From: Actinophytocola sp.
GTDB taxonomy: Bacteria > Actinomycetota > Actinomycetes > Mycobacteriales > Pseudonocardiaceae
Assembly (NCBI RefSeq): GCF_009379765.1
Contig: NZ_WHTD01000051.1
Span: 1-46,698, forward strand
Length of the DNA: 46,698 nucleotides
Reading direction: 5' to 3'
Every line of letters starts with the position of its first letter. Position 1 is the stretch's first letter. Below, in pieces: positions 8,300-16,262 of the stretch. Under the pieces are notes generated by a model. The model had not been told where the DNA came from and did not search any database. It saw only the letters and a program-made list of their open reading frames with translations. Position numbers and translations under genes: made by a program.

Positions 8300-9508
8300 A
8301 TGACCCCGACGTTCGTCGACGTGCTCGGGGAGCGGTCCGGGCCGGCGTTCGAGTCCGGTGCCGCGTCGATCGGCTACGCCGAGCTTCACTCGCGGGCCCG
8401 GTCGATCGGCGCCTCGCTTCTCGACCGGGGCCTGGTGGGGGAGCGGGTGCTCATCCTGCTGCCGGCGGGCCTCGACTACGTGGCCGCGCTGTTCGGCTGC
8501 TGGTACGCGGGTGCGGTCGCCGTCCCGCTGTCGCCGTCCCGCGACCTGGCCAGGGTGCTCGGCGACGCCGACCCGGCCGCCGCGATCGTGCCCGACGGCC
8601 GGACCGTGCCAGGCGTCATCACGTTGTCCACTGTCTTGTCTACTGTGGACTTCCAGGCGGCGCCGGAGGACTGGCGGCGGCCGGCGATCGGGCCGGACTC
8701 CCTGGCATTGCTGCAGTACTCGGGCTCGGGTGGGGTGATGGTCTCGCACGGCAACCTCGTCGCGTCCGCCCGGCAGACCTGCCGCCTCTTCGGCGCCGGG
8801 CCGGACGCCGGCGTCGTGAGCCGGCTCGCGCCCCACCGGGACCTGGGCCTGATGACCGGTGTGCTGCACCCGGTCCTCGCCGGCAGCCGGGCCACCTTGC
8901 TCCCGCCCCAGGTCGGGCCCGCCGAGTGGCTGCGCGCGATCTCCGACCGGCACGCCCGGGTCAGCGGCGGCCCGGCGGCCGCCTTCGCCGCCGCGCGGAC
9001 CATGCCCGGTGTCGACTTGTCCACATGGGACGTGGCGTTCACCGACGCGCCGTCCTCCACAATGGACTCATTCGCGGACCGGTTGGCGGGTAACGGATTC
9101 CGCCGCGACGCGTTCTTCTCCTGTTACTGGCGGGCCGAGGCCACCTCGCTGATCGCCGGCCGCCGCGGCCCCGCGGCCACCGAGTTCGACGCGGACACGC
9201 TCGCCTCTGGCCGGTTCACCAAGCCGCGTTGGGGCGGCACCCCGGTGGTCGACCGCGGCCGCCCCGCCGACGAGCTCGAGGTCGCCATCGTCGACCCGCT
9301 CACCGCGACCCGCTGCCCGGACGGCACCGCCGGCGAGATCTGGGTGTCCGGTCCCAACGTCGCGGTCGGCTACCTCGGCAGGCCCGACGTCAGCGAGCGC
9401 ACGTTCTGCGCGCGCCTGCGCGGCTCGACCGACAACTTCCTCCGCACCGGCGACCTGGGCTTCCTCCACGACGGCGGGCTGCACGTGACCGACGTCCTCG
9501 CCGCCTGA
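8300..9508 (+). CDS. FAAL-like adenylate-forming protein, short and lacking the P-loop and C-terminal domain
   Basis: 402 residues, ATG 8300 after AGGAGG. The fold of fatty-acyl-AMP ligases is evident: TFVDVLGER, GERVLILLPAGLDYVAALFG, AGAVAVPLSP, MVSHGNLVAS, HRDLGLMTGVLHPV, ARVSGGPAAAFA, LSTWDVAFTDAP, GEIWVSGPNVAVGYLGRP and LRTGDLGFL. Three departures stand out. The phosphate loop is collapsed to YSGSGGVMVSHG, with no TSGSTGxPKG. The CYG-A-E motif reads CYWRAEAT. The chain ends just after the LRTGDLGF motif, so the C-terminal domain with the catalytic lysine is missing. Normal FAALs have about 580 residues. It may be a decayed enzyme or a binding/regulatory derivative. No ACP, PKS or NRPS gene is adjacent. 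Confidence 0.75.
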   Translation: MTPTFVDVLGERSGPAFESGAASIGYAELHSRARSIGASLLDRGLVGERVLILLPAGLDYVAALFGCWYAGAVAVPLSPSRDLARVLGDADPAAAIVPDGRTVPGVITLSTVLSTVDFQAAPEDWRRPAIGPDSLALLQYSGSGGVMVSHGNLVASARQTCRLFGAGPDAGVVSRLAPHRDLGLMTGVLHPVLAGSRATLLPPQVGPAEWLRAISDRHARVSGGPAAAFAAARTMPGVDLSTWDVAFTDAPSSTMDSFADRLAGNGFRRDAFFSCYWRAEATSLIAGRRGPAATEFDADTLASGRFTKPRWGGTPVVDRGRPADELEVAIVDPLTATRCPDGTAGEIWVSGPNVAVGYLGRPDVSERTFCARLRGSTDNFLRTGDLGFLHDGGLHVTDVLAA

Positions 9509-9510
9509 GG

Positions 9511-9909
9511 TCAGAAGGCGAACACCACGCCGGTGTCGACGCGCAGCGTGCAGCTGTTGCTGTACTCGTGCGTCCACCGGACCCGCATGCCTTCCCACCT
9601 GCCGCGCACGGACGCGACCACCGGGCGGTACTCCATCGTGCAGGCCGTCAGCTGCGGCGTGCCAGGCAGCTCGTCGAAGTCGCCGCCGGCCACCGAGACC
9701 TCGTCGCACGCCGGCTTCGCGTTCGGGTGCGAGCCGCCGGCGGGGTCGCACTCCAGGCGGACCGTGCTGCTCGCACCGTCGGGGGTCGCCAGCCTGAGGA
9801 TCAGCGTGGACCGCGGCTTGTCGTCGGCGCTCGCGGTGCCGGTGAGCACGGCGGTGGACAGCAGCGCGGCGACGGCCAGCACCGTGCCGCTGAGCCGGAA
9901 CGAGGTCAT
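9511..9909 (-). CDS. Secreted subtilisin inhibitor-like (SSI family) protease inhibitor
   Basis: 132 residues from ATG 9909. A signal peptide covers about residues 1-28, ending in TASA. The mature domain keeps the four SSI cysteines: C54 and C68 in LECDPAGGSHP...PAC, and C90 and C120 in ACTMEY...SNSC. These form two disulphides. The reactive loop aligns with the SSI site as C-T-M-E-Y, so P1 is M92 and P1' is E93; in Streptomyces SSI these are Met-Val. The C-terminus VVFAF is typical. The protein would inhibit extracellular subtilisin-like proteases. Its ribosome site GGAGG lies inside the short palindrome CTCCACAGTGGAC (9912-9924). It is convergent with the FAAL-like gene, 2 bp apart. Confidence 0.93.
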   Translation of the reverse strand: MTSFRLSGTVLAVAALLSTAVLTGTASADDKPRSTLILRLATPDGASSTVRLECDPAGGSHPNAKPACDEVSVAGGDFDELPGTPQLTACTMEYRPVVASVRGRWEGMRVRWTHEYSNSCTLRVDTGVVFAF

Positions 9910-10037
9910 GCCTCCACAGTGGACCTCTGACTCCGGGTGCGGCAGCCCGACTCACCGGTAACGCCCGATCGTGTCCCGGGTGACTACGCGGCGAAAAGGG
10001 CTGGCGGGCGGCTCCGTGGGCCGGACATGCTGGAGGC

Positions 10038-10523
10038 ATGCGGATCCGAGAGGCCACCGCGGGCGACTGGGCGCGGATCTGGCCGTTCCTGCGGGACATC
10101 GTCGCGGCGGGCGACACCTACACGTGGGACCCGGACGTCACCGAGGAGCGAGCCCGCGACATGTGGATGCAGACCCCACCGGGCCGGACCGTGGTCGCGG
10201 TGGACGGGGACACCGTGCTGGGCACGGCCAAGATGGGCCCGAACCACCTGGGCCCGGCGTCGCACATCTCGAGCGCGAGCTTCATGGTGCATCCCGCGCA
10301 CGGCGGCCGCGGTGTCGGCCGTGCCCTCGGCAACCACGTGCTGGACCGCGCGCGGGAGGACGGCTACCGGGCCATGCAGTTCAACGCCGTGGTGTCGACC
10401 AACACCCGGGCGGTCGGGCTGTGGCGGTCGCTCGGCTTCGAGATCCTCGGCACGCTGCCCGAGGGGTTCCGGCATCCCACCGAGGGTTTCGTCGGGCTGC
10501 ACATCATGTACCGCAAGCTGTGA
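10038..10523 (+). CDS. GNAT-family N-acetyltransferase
   Basis: 161 residues, ATG 10038 after GGAGGC. The MRIREATAGDWARIWPFLRDIV start and the acetyl-CoA loop FMVHPAHGGRGVGRALGNHVLDRA (R/Q-x-x-G-x-G/A motif) are clear. NTRAVGLWRSLGFEILGTLPEGF near the end is the usual second half. Members with this pattern acetylate small amines or antibiotics such as phosphinothricin-like molecules, but the substrate here is unknown. The RpiB-family gene follows 13 bp downstream and is likely co-transcribed. Confidence 0.9.
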   Translation: MRIREATAGDWARIWPFLRDIVAAGDTYTWDPDVTEERARDMWMQTPPGRTVVAVDGDTVLGTAKMGPNHLGPASHISSASFMVHPAHGGRGVGRALGNHVLDRAREDGYRAMQFNAVVSTNTRAVGLWRSLGFEILGTLPEGFRHPTEGFVGLHIMYRKL

Positions 10524-10536
10524 GAGCCTCGGCGGC

Positions 10537-10971
10537 ATGAGGATCGCAATCGCCGCTGACGAGCGGGTCGGGGTCGCCGAGGCCATCGCCGAGGAGCTGC
10601 GCGGCCGGGGCCACGAGCCGGTCCCGCACGGCGCGCTGAACGACGACGAGCGCGACGACTGGGCGTGGGCGAGCGAGGCCGCCGCCCGGGACGTGGCGGA
10701 GGGCCGGGCCGAGCAGGCGGTCGTGGCCTGCTGGACCGGCACCGGCGCCTCGATGGCGGCGAACAAGGTTCCCGGCGTCCGCGCGGCGCTGTGCGTCGAC
10801 GCCGAGACCGCGCGGGGTGCCCGCCGCTGGAACGACGCGAACGTCCTCGCGCTGTCCCTGCGCCTCACGAGCGCCCCGCAGCTGACCGAGATCCTCGACG
10901 GCTGGTTCGCCGGCACCCCGAGCGAGGAGGAGTCCGACGTGGCCAACATCCGCCACGTGGACGAGATCTAG
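10537..10971 (+). CDS. RpiB/LacA-family sugar-phosphate isomerase
   Basis: 144 residues from ATG 10537. The N-terminus MRIAIAADERVGVAEAIAEELRGRGHEP and WTGTGASMAANKVPGVRAALCVDAETARGARRWNDANVLALS match the ribose-5-phosphate isomerase B fold. In place of the usual catalytic CGTGxG loop it has CWTGTGAS. NDANVL is conserved. These proteins interconvert aldose and ketose phosphates in the cytosol. The exact sugar is uncertain because many actinobacterial paralogues are not true RpiB. The stop codon TAG (10969-10971) is part of the MITE-like element that begins here. Confidence 0.85.
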   Translation: MRIAIAADERVGVAEAIAEELRGRGHEPVPHGALNDDERDDWAWASEAAARDVAEGRAEQAVVACWTGTGASMAANKVPGVRAALCVDAETARGARRWNDANVLALSLRLTSAPQLTEILDGWFAGTPSEEESDVANIRHVDEI

Positions 10972-11131
10972 TGTCGCGTGACCCTGAAACCTTTACGCCG
11001 CTGCGGCCAACGCGGCCCCTGGCCGCGTTGGAGAAAAACCCAAGTACAACCCCGGTACGAGCGGCTTTCCTCCGCCTTGCCAGGAACCACGTTGATCCAC
11101 AGCGGACGCAAAGGAACAGGATCACGCGACA

Positions 11132-11134
<3 letters not shown>
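10969..11134. mobile_element. MITE-like inverted-repeat element, copy 2
   Basis: 166 bp bounded by CTAG at both ends (10968-10971 and 11132-11135). The terminal inverted repeats begin TAGTGTCGCGTGA on both sides and continue imperfectly through CCTG and CCTTT. An internal perfect hairpin has 11-bp arms CCAACGCGGCC/GGCCGCGTTGG (11007-11031). The element supplies the TAG stop of the left gene and, on the other strand, the TAG stop of the aldo/keto reductase. No ORF. Copy 3 at 16840-17012 is its near relative. Confidence 0.85.
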
Positions 11135-12115
<981 letters not shown>

Positions 12116-12122
12116 GTGGTTG

Positions 12123-12710
12123 TTATACCGGCGGCAGCGGGTCGTACTGGATGCCGCGCCGCACCTGCCGCGCCCGATCGACCCCCGCGAGCCGCGCGAC
12201 CAGGTGCAACGCCATGTCGACGCCGGCGGAGATGCCCGCCGAGGTGATCAGGTCGCCGTCGTCGACGAACCGGTCGTCGGGCCGCAGCTCCACGGTCGGC
12301 TCCAGCTCGGCGAGCCGCTCCAGCGAGCCCCAGTGCGTGGTGGCCGGGCGGCCGGCGAGCAGCCCCGCGGCCGCGTAGACCAGCGAGCCGGTGCAGACGC
12401 TGGTCATCAACGGTACCTTCGCGCGCTGCTCGCGGACCCAGGCCAGGTGGCCGTCGTCGCCGAGCATCGGGCGGGTGCCGCGCCCACCGGGGTGGACCAG
12501 CACATCGAGCGGCGGCGCGTCGGCCGGCGAGTGCCGCGCGGTCACCTCCAGGCCCTTGGCGCAGCGCACCGGCCCGGCCCGCGCGGCGAGCGTGTGGACC
12601 GCGTAGCCGTCGTCGGGGAAGCCGCGGCACCAGAAGGCGAGCACCTCCCACGGGCCGATCGCGTCGAGCTCCTCCACGTCCTCGAACAGCAGGATGCCGA
12701 TGTGTCTCAC
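12123..12710 (-). CDS. DJ-1/PfpI-family protein
   Basis: 195 residues from GTG 12710. The start is 4 nt after the stop of the upstream TetR relic, with GGGAGGA as ribosome site inside that gene. The motif MTSVCTGSLVYAAAGLL carries the nucleophile C106, and VHPGGRGTR lies before it. This is the class-I glutamine-amidotransferase-like fold of PfpI/ThiJ and of the N-terminus of GlxA-type AraC regulators. No AraC DNA-binding domain follows. Possible roles are isonitrile hydratase, deglycase or chaperone; the sequence does not decide. Followed by the aldo/keto reductase 7 bp on. Confidence 0.88.
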   Translation of the reverse strand: MRHIGILLFEDVEELDAIGPWEVLAFWCRGFPDDGYAVHTLAARAGPVRCAKGLEVTARHSPADAPPLDVLVHPGGRGTRPMLGDDGHLAWVREQRAKVPLMTSVCTGSLVYAAAGLLAGRPATTHWGSLERLAELEPTVELRPDDRFVDDGDLITSAGISAGVDMALHLVARLAGVDRARQVRRGIQYDPLPPV

Positions 12711-12714
12711 CAGC

Positions 12715-13212
12715 TCATCCTCCCGCGCCGAGCATGGTGCGTGCCGCCGCTCTCGCGTTGTCCAGCGCGTCGGCCTGGGCGGCCACCGCGTACCCGATGA
12801 TCGCGCCCTCGTGCAGGAGGTGCAGCTGCGCGCCGACCGCGGCCGGCGCACCCGCCTCCTCGGCGAGCCGCTCGTAGAGCTCCCGCATCCACTCCTTCTC
12901 CGCCCGGATGACCCCGACCGCCGGGTGGTCGGGGCCGATCTCGGCGTTGGCGTTGACGAACGCGCAGCCGAACGTGTTGCTCTCGAGCCACGCCTCCAGC
13001 GCGTCGAGTGCCTGGACCGCGCCGCGCCCGTGCCCGTCGAGCCAGGCCTCGACGTGCGCCTTCCACCGCTCGAACCGCGTGCTCAGGTAGAGCGCGACGA
13101 GCGCGTCCTTGGACCCGAAGCGGTCGTACAGGGTCTTCTTGGTGGTGCCCGCGACCTCGGCGATCAGGTCGACCCCGACCGCGTGGATGCCGCGCGTGTA
13201 GAACAGCCTGGT
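12715..13212 (-). pseudogene. TetR-family regulator lacking its N-terminus
   Basis: Conserved sequence begins abruptly at TRLFYTRGIHAVGVD and continues IAEVAGTTKKTLYDRFGSKDALVALYL, the second part of the TetR DNA-binding domain. A ligand domain ending MLGAGG follows. The first helix (about 15-20 residues) and any normal start are missing. Upstream of 13212 the minus strand simply reads antisense of an EamA transporter. A GTG at about residue 20 upstream has no ribosome site. The deletion removed both 5' ends of what was probably a divergent regulator/transporter pair. The gene's stop overlaps the ribosome site of the PfpI gene. Confidence 0.75.
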
Positions 13213-13732
13213 GGTCGGCGGGATGCTGTCGCTCTCCGCGGGCACGCTGCTCGAACGCCGCTGGCGGCTCGAGACGCCGCTGCTCGACTCGCTCACCATC
13301 CACAGCCTGGTCTCCACGGCCGTGTTCGTCGGCTCCGCGGCGGTGGCCGGGCGGTTGGATCCGCCGGCCACCTCGGGCTTCTGGTGGGCCGTGGCCTGGG
13401 TGGTCGTGCTGTCGACCTTCGGCGGTTACGGTTGCTACCTGCTCGCACTCCGCGCGTTCGGCGCGACCGGGGCCAGCACCTTGCTGTTCCTGACGCCGCC
13501 GACCACGATGCTGTGGGCGCTGTTGATGTTCGACGAGCGCGTCGGCCTCCTGAGCGTGGTCGGCATGCTCGGGTGCGCCGGCTCGGTATGGCTGGTGCTG
13601 TCGGCGAACGGGAGGGGCACATCGATCCGCGGGAGAAGGCGAAGCAGCTCCACGAGGCACGCCGCACCGGCGTTCCCGTCGCGCCGTTCACCGACGCCGA
13701 CCCCACGCTCGGCGCCGACGAGGGTTACCTGA
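13211..13732 (+). pseudogene. EamA/DMT-type transporter, C-terminal fragment
   Basis: The reading from 13211 starts in mid-protein: GGMLSLSAGTLLERRW, the beginning of the second EamA repeat. Four hydrophobic segments follow, including FWWAVAWVVVLSTFGGYG, TLLFLTPPTTMLWALL and VVGMLGCAGSVWLVL. About 150 N-terminal residues are absent. The normal end is also lost: after SANGRGT (about 13619) the frame runs on for about 38 residues into the following hydratase gene with non-family sequence. It fuses back to back with the truncated TetR at 13210-13212. Confidence 0.75.
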
Positions 13733-14397
13733 TCCAGCAGGAGCTCGTGAAGCTGCTGCTCGCCGACGGCGACCGGATCGTCGGGCACAAGGTCGGCCTC
13801 ACATCCAAGCCGATGCAGCGGATGCTCGGCATGGACTCACCGGACTTCGCGCCGGTGCTGGAGTCCACTGTGTACGCCGACGGTGCGGAACTCTCCGTCG
13901 GCTCGTTCATCGCGCCCAAGATCGAGGCCGAGATCGTGTTCGTGATGGGCTCGCGGCTGCGGGGTCCCGGCGTGACCGTCGACGAGGCGCGCGCGGCGGT
14001 GTCCGGGGTGGCCGCGTCCGTCGAGATCGTCGACTCGCGAATCGTCGACTGGAAGATCAGGCTCGCCGACACGATCGCAGACCTCGCGTCCAGCGGCGCG
14101 GTCGCCCGGTCCGACCGGCTCGTTCCGTTGTCCGAAGTAGACACTCGACTGGTGGGAATGGTGTTGAGCCGCAACGGGGAGCTGGTCGGCACCGGCGCCG
14201 GCGCGGCCGCGCTCGGCGACCCGGTCGGCGTGGTGGCGTGGCTCGCGAACACCCTCGGTGAGCGCGGCGTGGCGCTGGAACCCGGTCACCTGGTCATGAC
14301 CGGCGCGCTGCACGCCGCGGTGCCGATGGCCGCCGGTGACGTGTACCTCGCCGAGTTCGACCGCCTCGGGTCGGTGACCGTCCGGGTCGTGGACTAG
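13588..14397 (+). CDS. 2-keto-4-pentenoate hydratase-like (MhpD/FAH superfamily) protein
   Basis: Conserved sequence starts at IDPREKAKQLHEARRTG (13621). The motifs are VGHKVGLTSKPMQRMLGM, KIEAEIVFVMG (E-x-E metal ligands), VEIVDSRIVDWKIRLADTIADLASSG and LEPGHLVMTGALH. Family enzymes hydrate 2-hydroxypentadienoates in meta-cleavage pathways, using a divalent metal. Start choice is a problem. A strong GGGAGGGG (13610-13617) points to codon 13621, which is ATC. The nearest ATG in frame (13588) gives an 11-residue non-conserved extension inside the EamA relic and has no good ribosome site. I annotate the ATG. The stop TAG shares a CTAG with the opposite gene's stop. Confidence 0.8.
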   Translation: MAGAVGEREGHIDPREKAKQLHEARRTGVPVAPFTDADPTLGADEGYLIQQELVKLLLADGDRIVGHKVGLTSKPMQRMLGMDSPDFAPVLESTVYADGAELSVGSFIAPKIEAEIVFVMGSRLRGPGVTVDEARAAVSGVAASVEIVDSRIVDWKIRLADTIADLASSGAVARSDRLVPLSEVDTRLVGMVLSRNGELVGTGAGAAALGDPVGVVAWLANTLGERGVALEPGHLVMTGALHAAVPMAAGDVYLAEFDRLGSVTVRVVD

Positions 14398-14939
14398 GTG
14401 GCTGGCGTCCACTCCGGGTCGCGGCCGAGGAAGGCCAGCAGCCGGGTGTGGATCGGGGCGTCGTCGGGCGCCGGGAGCGCGCGCGCGAACGCACCGTCCG
14501 GGCCGCGCAGGCCGTCGGGGAACCCCTCGGTGATGCGCAGGGCGACCCGCGCGAGGTCCGTGTCGAAGGTGACCGGGATGCCCGCGGCGCGGCCGATGTC
14601 CCAGCCGTGCACGAGGACGTCGGCGAGGTGCACGGCGACGACACCGCGGCCGTCGGTGGGGAACTTGCCGAGGGTGAACTGCCTGGTGAGCGTCGCCGGG
14701 TCGCGGAAGGTCTCGGTGAACGCCTGACCGGTGCGCGCGAACCCGATGCCGATGTCTACTTCGGACTCGTCGCGAGCCTGCGCGACGTGTGCCCTGTTGT
14801 TCTCCACCATGTGCTCGATGATCTGCCACACCGTCCACTTCGTACATGGTGTCGGCGCGTCCAGCAGCCCGGCCGGCACCTGGTCGATGATCGCGCTCGT
14901 GGCCGCGCCGGCGCGCCGGTCCAGCTCGATGAGATCCAT
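14394..14939 (-). CDS. TIGR03086-type metal-binding protein (mycothiol-dependent maleylpyruvate isomerase-like)
   Basis: 181 residues from ATG 14939. The DinB/MDMPI-like four-helix fold is suggested by TPCTKWTVWQIIEHMVENN (first metal His) and VAVHLADVLVHGWDIGRA (further His ligands). These are the two hallmark blocks of TIGR03086 proteins. They may use mycothiol, the actinobacterial thiol, as cofactor, but most have no known reaction. It is divergent from a TetR gene whose promoter region carries matching operator-like repeats, so that TetR is the likely regulator. Its TAG stop overlaps the hydratase TAG stop in one CTAG (14394-14397). Confidence 0.85.
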   Translation of the reverse strand: MDLIELDRRAGAATSAIIDQVPAGLLDAPTPCTKWTVWQIIEHMVENNRAHVAQARDESEVDIGIGFARTGQAFTETFRDPATLTRQFTLGKFPTDGRGVVAVHLADVLVHGWDIGRAAGIPVTFDTDLARVALRITEGFPDGLRGPDGAFARALPAPDDAPIHTRLLAFLGRDPEWTPAT

Positions 14940-14955
14940 GACATCCCCTTTGTGA

Positions 14956-15045
14956 ACGATCGTGCTAAATGTTTGAGGGAACGGTAGCGGCTATCCACAA
15001 GCGGTGTCCACAGTTGTGGAAGAAGTCAGCACGATCGTCTAGATT
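14956..15045. promoter_or_regulatory. Paired operator-like repeats and TetR promoter between divergent genes
   Basis: ACGATCGTGCT (14956-14966) and AGCACGATCGT (15028-15038) are perfect inverted copies, each centred on the palindrome ACGATCGT. The first lies just before the MDMPI-like gene. The second is directly upstream of TAGATT (15040-15045), a good -10 element. TAGATT is 7 nt from the TetR GTG (15053), which suggests a leaderless transcript. Between them lie TCCACA-containing words and the palindrome CCACAGTTGTGG. Confidence 0.6.
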
Positions 15046-15052
15046 GTGAGTC

Positions 15053-15679
15053 GTGTCGACCGACGGCCGCGTACTGCGCGGCGAGCAGACCCGGGCCACC
15101 GTGCTGGCGCACGCGATGGGCATCGCGTCGGTGGAGGGGCTGGCGGGCCTGTCCATCGGCCGGCTGGCGAGCGAGCTCGAGGTGAGCAAGAGCGGTGTGT
15201 TCGCGAGGTTCGGCTCGAAGGAGGAGCTGCAACTCGCCACCGTCGCGGCCGCTCGCGAGATCTTCGTTGAGCGGGTGGTGCGCCCGGCGCTGGAGTCGCC
15301 GCCGGGCCTGGACCGCCTGTGGCGCTTGTGCGACGGCTGGCTGGCCTACTCCCGAGGCCGCGTCTTCCCCGGCGGCTGCTTCTTCTTCGCGACCGCCGCG
15401 GAGTACGACGCCCGCCCCGGCAGAGTGCGGGACGCGGTCGCCGCGGCCCTGTCCGCCTGGGGCGCTCTGCTGGAACGAACGGCGGAGGACGCCCGCCAAC
15501 TGGGCCACCTCGAGTCCACATGCGACAGCCGGCAGCTGGCCTTCGAGCTGGACGCGATGGTCTCGGCGGCCAACGCCCGCTCGGTCCTCCACGACGACGA
15601 CACGGCCTACGACCTGGCCGAGACCGCCGTACGAACCCGCCTGCGAACCCTGGCCACCGACCCGACCACCCTCCCGTAA
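15053..15679 (+). CDS. TetR-family transcriptional regulator
   Basis: 208 residues from GTG 15053, apparently leaderless. The N-terminal DNA-binding domain reads GEQTRATVLAHAMGIASVEGLAGLSIGRLASELEVSKSGVFARFGSKEELQLATV. The ligand domain has FPGGCFFFATAAEYDARPGRVRDAV, typical of the YxaF/TetR_C subgroup. The gene diverges from the MDMPI-like gene and shares paired ACGATCGT operators with it, so repression of both is likely. A TCCACATGCGAC palindrome-like site lies within it (15515-15526). Confidence 0.93.
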   Translation: MSTDGRVLRGEQTRATVLAHAMGIASVEGLAGLSIGRLASELEVSKSGVFARFGSKEELQLATVAAAREIFVERVVRPALESPPGLDRLWRLCDGWLAYSRGRVFPGGCFFFATAAEYDARPGRVRDAVAAALSAWGALLERTAEDARQLGHLESTCDSRQLAFELDAMVSAANARSVLHDDDTAYDLAETAVRTRLRTLATDPTTLP

Positions 15680-15721
15680 CCGCCCCCGTCGCCCGAACGT
15701 CCCCCACCCACCGAGAACCCC

Positions 15722-15768
15722 GCGAGTCCAACGCTCAGGACCCGCGAGTCCAACGCTCAGGACCCGCG
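15722..15768. repeat. Two tandem 22-bp units after the TetR gene
   Basis: The unit starts GCGAGTCCAACG and ends GGACCC. It occurs at 15722-15743 and 15744-15765 without mismatch, with GCG starting a third. Each unit carries GTCC...GGAC inverted ends. It lies in the short gap between two convergent genes (TetR and the NTF2-like gene), where it could form stem-loops. Confidence 0.8.
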
Positions 15769-15773
15769 GCTGG

Positions 15774-16193
15774 TCAGGACTGGGTGTAGGCGTCCAGGGT
15801 CGGCAGCTCGCCCAGCGCGGCCGCGATCGCGAGCTTGTCCTGGTACTCCCGCCAATGGACGATCTGCCCGTCACGCACGCGCAGCACCGCCACGAACGGG
15901 GCGGACGCCTCCTTCCCCGTCGTCAACACCATGCCGCCGAGCTCGTACTCCAGCACCAGCACCTCCGGGTCGGTCGTCTCGTGCACCGCGGTCCACGTCA
16001 GTGACTCGAAGCGCACCTGCAGCGACTCGCGCGCGGCCCGGGTCGCCGCCACGAAAGCGTCGCGGTTCTCGAACCGGCGCGGCTGGCCCGGCGGGGCGAA
16101 CGGCGCCTCGATCACCACGTCCGGTGCCCACACGTCCATCGACCGGTCGCGGCCCAGGAAGTAGTCCTCGATCCGCTTCAGCACGTCCTTCAT
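15774..16193 (-). CDS. NTF2/SnoaL-like fold protein
   Basis: 139 residues from ATG 16193, with GGAG upstream. The sequence IEDYFLGRDRSMDVWAPDVVIEAPFAPPGQPRRFENRDAFVAA and FVAVLRVRDGQIVHWREYQDKLAIAAAL fits the NTF2-like ketosteroid-isomerase fold. Members are small enzymes or ligand binders. No catalytic residue can be assigned with confidence. It is divergent from a TetR gene, with a 12-bp perfect palindrome between, so it is the probable target of that repressor. Confidence 0.85.
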   Translation of the reverse strand: MKDVLKRIEDYFLGRDRSMDVWAPDVVIEAPFAPPGQPRRFENRDAFVAATRAARESLQVRFESLTWTAVHETTDPEVLVLEYELGGMVLTTGKEASAPFVAVLRVRDGQIVHWREYQDKLAIAAALGELPTLDAYTQS

Positions 16194-16213
16194 CGATCAC
16201 TCCAATCCGACAC

Positions 16214-16225
16214 GGTAAGATGAGT
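16214..16225. promoter_or_regulatory. Operator-like palindrome GTGAGCGCTCAC
   Basis: A perfect 12-bp palindrome (16214-16225) in the gap between the NTF2-like gene and the TetR gene. AT-rich TTAATGATTATG follows and may be the -10 region of the TetR gene. It lies about 20 bp upstream of the NTF2-like start. The position and symmetry suit a TetR operator controlling both directions. Confidence 0.6.
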
Positions 16226-16262
16226 GAGCGCTCACGTTAATGATTATGAGTGGGGACTCATC

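Noticed and set aside
15722..15768. CRISPR array
   Set aside because: Only two directly adjacent units without spacers, and no cas genes.
16224..16262. Earlier start of the second TetR gene
   Set aside because: It would lie within the GTGAGCGCTCAC operator and lacks a ribosome site.
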